Assembly: GCA_900770015.1 (NCBI GenBank)
Contig: CAAGIU010000334.1
Location: 1-7,133, forward strand
Direction: 5' to 3'
Length of the DNA: 7,133 bases
From: an uncultured Oscillospiraceae bacterium
Lineage (GTDB): Bacteria > Bacillota_A > Clostridia > Oscillospirales > Oscillospiraceae
Shown here: piece after piece, positions 5,281 through 7,133 of the stretch
Position numbering within the stretch: the first letter of the stretch is position 1
How the letters are laid out: every line of letters begins with the position of its first letter
Translations under genes and position numbers: made by a program
The notes under the pieces: model-generated
Database searches by the model: none
What the model was told of the DNA's origin: nothing
The model's input: the letters and a program-made list of their open reading frames with translations, nothing else

Positions 5281-6375
5281 TCATTCTGGTTTTCGATATT
5301 TCCTGGTTTCCCGAACAAAGCGCCACCAGCTGGCATTCATCGCCGCATATTCTTCTTCCGGCGTCGATCGCTTAATAGGCGGAGCAGAATTAGGAAATGG
5401 AAGCCTTACAACCCCGTCCGTTGTTGTACCAATCCAGAAAGAATCCCCCACCAAGCACCCTCGGTAGCCCACAGAATATCGGAGAGGTTCCTCCCTGTCC
5501 TGGGGCTCTTCCATCAGGTAGCGGGCGGCGATCTTACGGTTTCTGCAATCAATAATCACCTTTTGTCGGTCAAAGAGCATCATCGTACTGACGTATTGAA
5601 GGGTTAAAAGGGAACGCATGGCGTCATAGGTGCTTTCAAATCCTCCCGTCGGAATCGTTTCCCGCTCCGCCCCATCCAAGAGAAAAAAGGTCTGCCGGGT
5701 TTCCAGATTCAATACGGAATAATCGTCAAAGAGAATATACTTTCCGTCGCAGGCTCTCCCGAAGCTACAGGGGCTACTGTCTGTAATCTCCCACTGTTGT
5801 TTCCAATAGGGGCAGGGCAGCCCATTCTGAAAGGGGATTGCCAATATTCCATGCAGATGGAGGGAGTGGAAATCCACATCTTCCTCCTGGGTGGAGTGTA
5901 TGTACTGGCGCTGCAAAGCACATAAGACACCATTATCATCAACAAAAAGGGATGAAGTGAGCGCCAAGCCCTCTGCAATCGGAAGTACCTGGTACTGGTG
6001 GCCATCCAGGTAGAATGCCTCTATGTAGAATACCCGTTTCCCCCGTTCATTTCGATAGAAACTACTATAAACAGTTCGTCCATCCAGGCTGACAACAAAG
6101 CTCCGGGATTCATCTATTCGGTTTGACCGCTCTTTTTCCAGCACCCACAGGGCTTCCCCGGTGACCAGGGAAAGATAGTAATACTTTTGGACTCCGTCAA
6201 TAAAGATCGTTCTCTCAGGCAGAAAAGAAACCCGGTTTGGACGACGGATGGGAATTCTCCTTACAAATTCTCCATCTGCCCGAAACTGCCAGAATGCCTT
6301 TCCCCGAATCAGGACATCCACTCCATTGGAAAAAATCCTTTCACAGGTATTAATAGACTCCAATGTATCTCCCAT
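5281..6375 (-). CDS. Uncharacterised protein, probably beta-propeller-like
   Basis: I do not recognise this 364-residue protein. It has no signal peptide or membrane segment, so it is probably cytoplasmic. The sequence is rich in short beta-strand-like units that recur every 40-60 residues: an aromatic/hydrophobic strand, an Asp-Gly or Asp-Asn turn, then a strand ending in an aromatic. Examples are IFIDGVQKYYYLSL, FVVSLDGRTVYSSFY, SSLFVDDNGVLCALQ, KYILFDDYSVLNLE and SFWIGTTTDGVVRL. This resembles blades of a beta-propeller (WD40/PQQ type), inferred by eye without a clear family motif. The C-terminus is helical and basic. Translation is taken from the ATG at 6375, because AAGGAG lies 8 nt upstream; an in-frame GTG at 6384 overlaps that site and is unlikely. 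It is a single gene, convergent to the helicase operon, with a candidate promoter at 6479-6507. Its nearness to an IS remnant suggests an accessory gene. Confidence 0.8.
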   Translation of the reverse strand: MGDTLESINTCERIFSNGVDVLIRGKAFWQFRADGEFVRRIPIRRPNRVSFLPERTIFIDGVQKYYYLSLVTGEALWVLEKERSNRIDESRSFVVSLDGRTVYSSFYRNERGKRVFYIEAFYLDGHQYQVLPIAEGLALTSSLFVDDNGVLCALQRQYIHSTQEEDVDFHSLHLHGILAIPFQNGLPCPYWKQQWEITDSSPCSFGRACDGKYILFDDYSVLNLETRQTFFLLDGAERETIPTGGFESTYDAMRSLLTLQYVSTMMLFDRQKVIIDCRNRKIAARYLMEEPQDREEPLRYSVGYRGCLVGDSFWIGTTTDGVVRLPFPNSAPPIKRSTPEEEYAAMNASWWRFVRETRKYRKPE

Positions 6376-6383
6376 GGGCAACA

Positions 6384-6389
6384 CTCCTT
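6384..6389 (-). promoter_or_regulatory. Ribosome binding site fixing the propeller-like gene start
   Basis: AAGGAG on the minus strand ends 8 nt before the ATG at 6375-6373. The in-frame GTG at 6384-6382 overlaps it, which argues against the longer reading. Confidence 0.75.
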
Positions 6390-6478
6390 TACAATAGATT
6401 TTTCTCGGGCATTCAAATGTTGAGGCTTTCCCTGTATGTACTTAGTATCCTGCAGAATAAGGGTCAGCTGCAGTAATC

Positions 6479-6507
6479 ATTATCCGATACCAGTAGCGTC
6501 ATATCCA
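6479..6507 (-). promoter_or_regulatory. Candidate promoter of the propeller-like gene
   Basis: On the minus strand TGGATA (6507-6502, 4 of 6 to consensus), a 17-bp spacer and GATAAT (6484-6479, 5 of 6). It predicts a start near 6472 and a leader of roughly 97 nt. That leader contains two CTGCAG copies, each self-complementary, 12 bp apart, that could form a short hairpin. The match is moderate. Confidence 0.42.
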
Positions 6508-6513
6508 TTCAAA

Positions 6514-6531
6514 TTCCGGTTTAAAACGGAA
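6514..6531. repeat. 18-bp near-palindrome after the truncated ORF
   Basis: TTCCGGTTT (6514-6522) and AAAACGGAA (6523-6531) form an 18-bp palindrome with one mismatched pair. It lies 2 bp beyond the stop codon of the leftward ORF at 6534 and just upstream of the candidate promoter at 6479-6507. There is no T-run, so a terminator is doubtful; a small operator or a chance palindrome is possible. Confidence 0.25.
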
Positions 6532-6533
6532 AT

Positions 6534-7040
6534 CTAAGTCTGAACGGCATTAAGTTCAACGATTTTTGTGAGAAAATCAACAAGCACTTCGTCTCTATAA
6601 TAGTCCCACACATGAGCTGCCAAAATCTGAATCGTCAAATCATTTTTGTTTACCAATGCAATCTCAAAATTGTAAAACGCTCCATCATAAATCCTTTCAT
6701 CTAAGTAATCGGCAACAGACTCGGAAGAATATTGAAACAAATAGTAGGTCATGTCATCCTGTGAGAAAGACGACGTTAATTCACTCGCATAGTTGCCAAC
6801 ATACTTATCAAACGCTGTTTCATCAGGCGCTTGGAGTCCGACGCAAATTACGAAATTCTCATCTCCGAATACTGCTTGAGAGAATTTATAGTGATAGCAT
6901 TGGATGTTTTTTTGTTCCGAAATATTATTGGGTAAAATGCCCTCAAACTGGTTTGCAAGGATAGCTTTTGTTCTATCATTCCAATCACCATAATCTATGG
7001 ACGTATATTCTATTTTTAGGTTATCGGCTTTAGTAAGCAT
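6534..7040 (-). CDS. Uncharacterised small protein, probably 5'-truncated remnant
   Basis: I do not recognise this 168-residue acidic protein (many Asp/Glu, Tyr and Phe; no membrane segment or signal). The sequence begins abruptly in what reads like the middle of a domain. The ATG at 7040 has no convincing ribosome binding site, and 15 bp upstream lies the stop codon of a transposase in the same frame. Base composition is clearly AT-richer than the genes to its left (about 35% GC in the 60 bases at 6541-6600), pointing to a different origin. The simplest reading is the 3' portion of a longer gene, perhaps a secreted or lipoprotein-type protein, cut by insertion of the adjacent IS element, so it may not be expressed. 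It could also be a genuine small gene using a weak start such as ATG 7040. The reading frame itself has no internal stop or frameshift. Confidence 0.5.
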   Translation of the reverse strand: MLTKADNLKIEYTSIDYGDWNDRTKAILANQFEGILPNNISEQKNIQCYHYKFSQAVFGDENFVICVGLQAPDETAFDKYVGNYASELTSSFSQDDMTYYLFQYSSESVADYLDERIYDGAFYNFEIALVNKNDLTIQILAAHVWDYYRDEVLVDFLTKIVELNAVQT

Positions 7041-7055
7041 ACCACAAGATATAGA

Positions 7056-7133
7056 TTACCCCACGATAGCGACCAAAAGCCGGTCGAAGATGGCGCCATT
7101 GAAGGTTCTGCGGTTGAAGCGGTAGCAGAACTC
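7056..7133 (-). CDS. IS1595/ISXO2-type transposase, C-terminal end (5' part beyond window)
   Basis: The last 25 codons of a reading frame entering from the right edge and ending in TAA at 7058-7056. The peptide EFCYRFNRRTFNGAIFDRLL matches the end of the ISXO2-like DDE transposase domain, where a (D/E)EF-x-(F/Y)RFNRR block is followed by a hydrophobic FxxLL-type helix. This family moves IS1595-group insertion sequences by cut-and-paste. Only the C-terminal tail is visible, so intactness cannot be judged. The terminal inverted repeat should lie within a short distance of the stop codon, at about 7000-7055, but I cannot identify it with confidence because the matching left end is outside the window. 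The element borders an AT-rich, apparently truncated ORF in the same orientation and frame. Confidence 0.75.
   Translation of the reverse strand, partial: EFCYRFNRRTFNGAIFDRLLVAIVG

Noticed and set aside
6382..6384. GTG as the start of the propeller-like gene
   Set aside because: It overlaps the AAGGAG ribosome binding site, whereas the ATG three codons later has the proper 8-nt spacing.
6452..6474. Paired CTGCAG sites as a regulatory repeat
   Set aside because: The hexamer is a self-palindrome that also occurs elsewhere in the window (for example near 2904), and the flanks do not match, so chance is the better explanation.

Overview
The window most likely comes from a Gram-positive anaerobe of the Clostridia, Ruminococcaceae/Oscillospiraceae-like. 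This is inferred from strong GGAGG/AAGGAG ribosome binding sites, sigma-A-type promoters, moderate-to-high GC by eye in the core genes, an MltG with a long acidic cytoplasmic tail, and an mltG-U32 peptidase gene order that resembles the Bacillus yrr cluster. No rRNA or tRNA gene, CRISPR array or phage module is visible.

Layout. (1) Positions 1-2955, minus strand: a compact three-gene operon running leftward. It has a promoter at 2927-2955, a DJ-1/PfpI-family gene, mltG (endolytic murein transglycosylase) and a U32-family peptidase homologue (TrhP-type tRNA hydroxylation protein) cut by the window edge. (2) Positions 2956-3062: a divergent intergenic region with a plus-strand promoter at 2994-3022 and a 7-bp inverted repeat between the two promoters. 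(3) Positions 3063-5175, plus strand: a short DEAD-box RNA helicase overlapping by 4 bp a divergent DprA/Smf-family protein, closed by a textbook bidirectional terminator. (4) Positions 5203-6507, minus strand: one uncharacterised gene, probably beta-propeller-like, with its own candidate promoter and weak terminator, convergent to the helicase operon. (5) Positions 6514-7133: a visibly AT-richer accessory segment. It holds a small ORF that looks 5'-truncated and lies directly behind the C-terminal end of an IS1595/ISXO2-type transposase that runs off the window.

How it fits together. The left half is housekeeping: cell-wall glycan strand release, tRNA wobble uridine modification and a stress-type DJ-1 protein. 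The centre couples an RNA helicase to a DprA-like nucleotide/DNA-binding Rossmann protein, a pairing whose joint role I cannot name. The right end looks like an insertion-sequence-disturbed accessory edge. I see no clear new defence or biosynthetic system. The points most worth a second look are the helicase/DprA pair, the shared divergent promoter region, the unknown propeller-like protein, and the junction between the IS and the truncated ORF.
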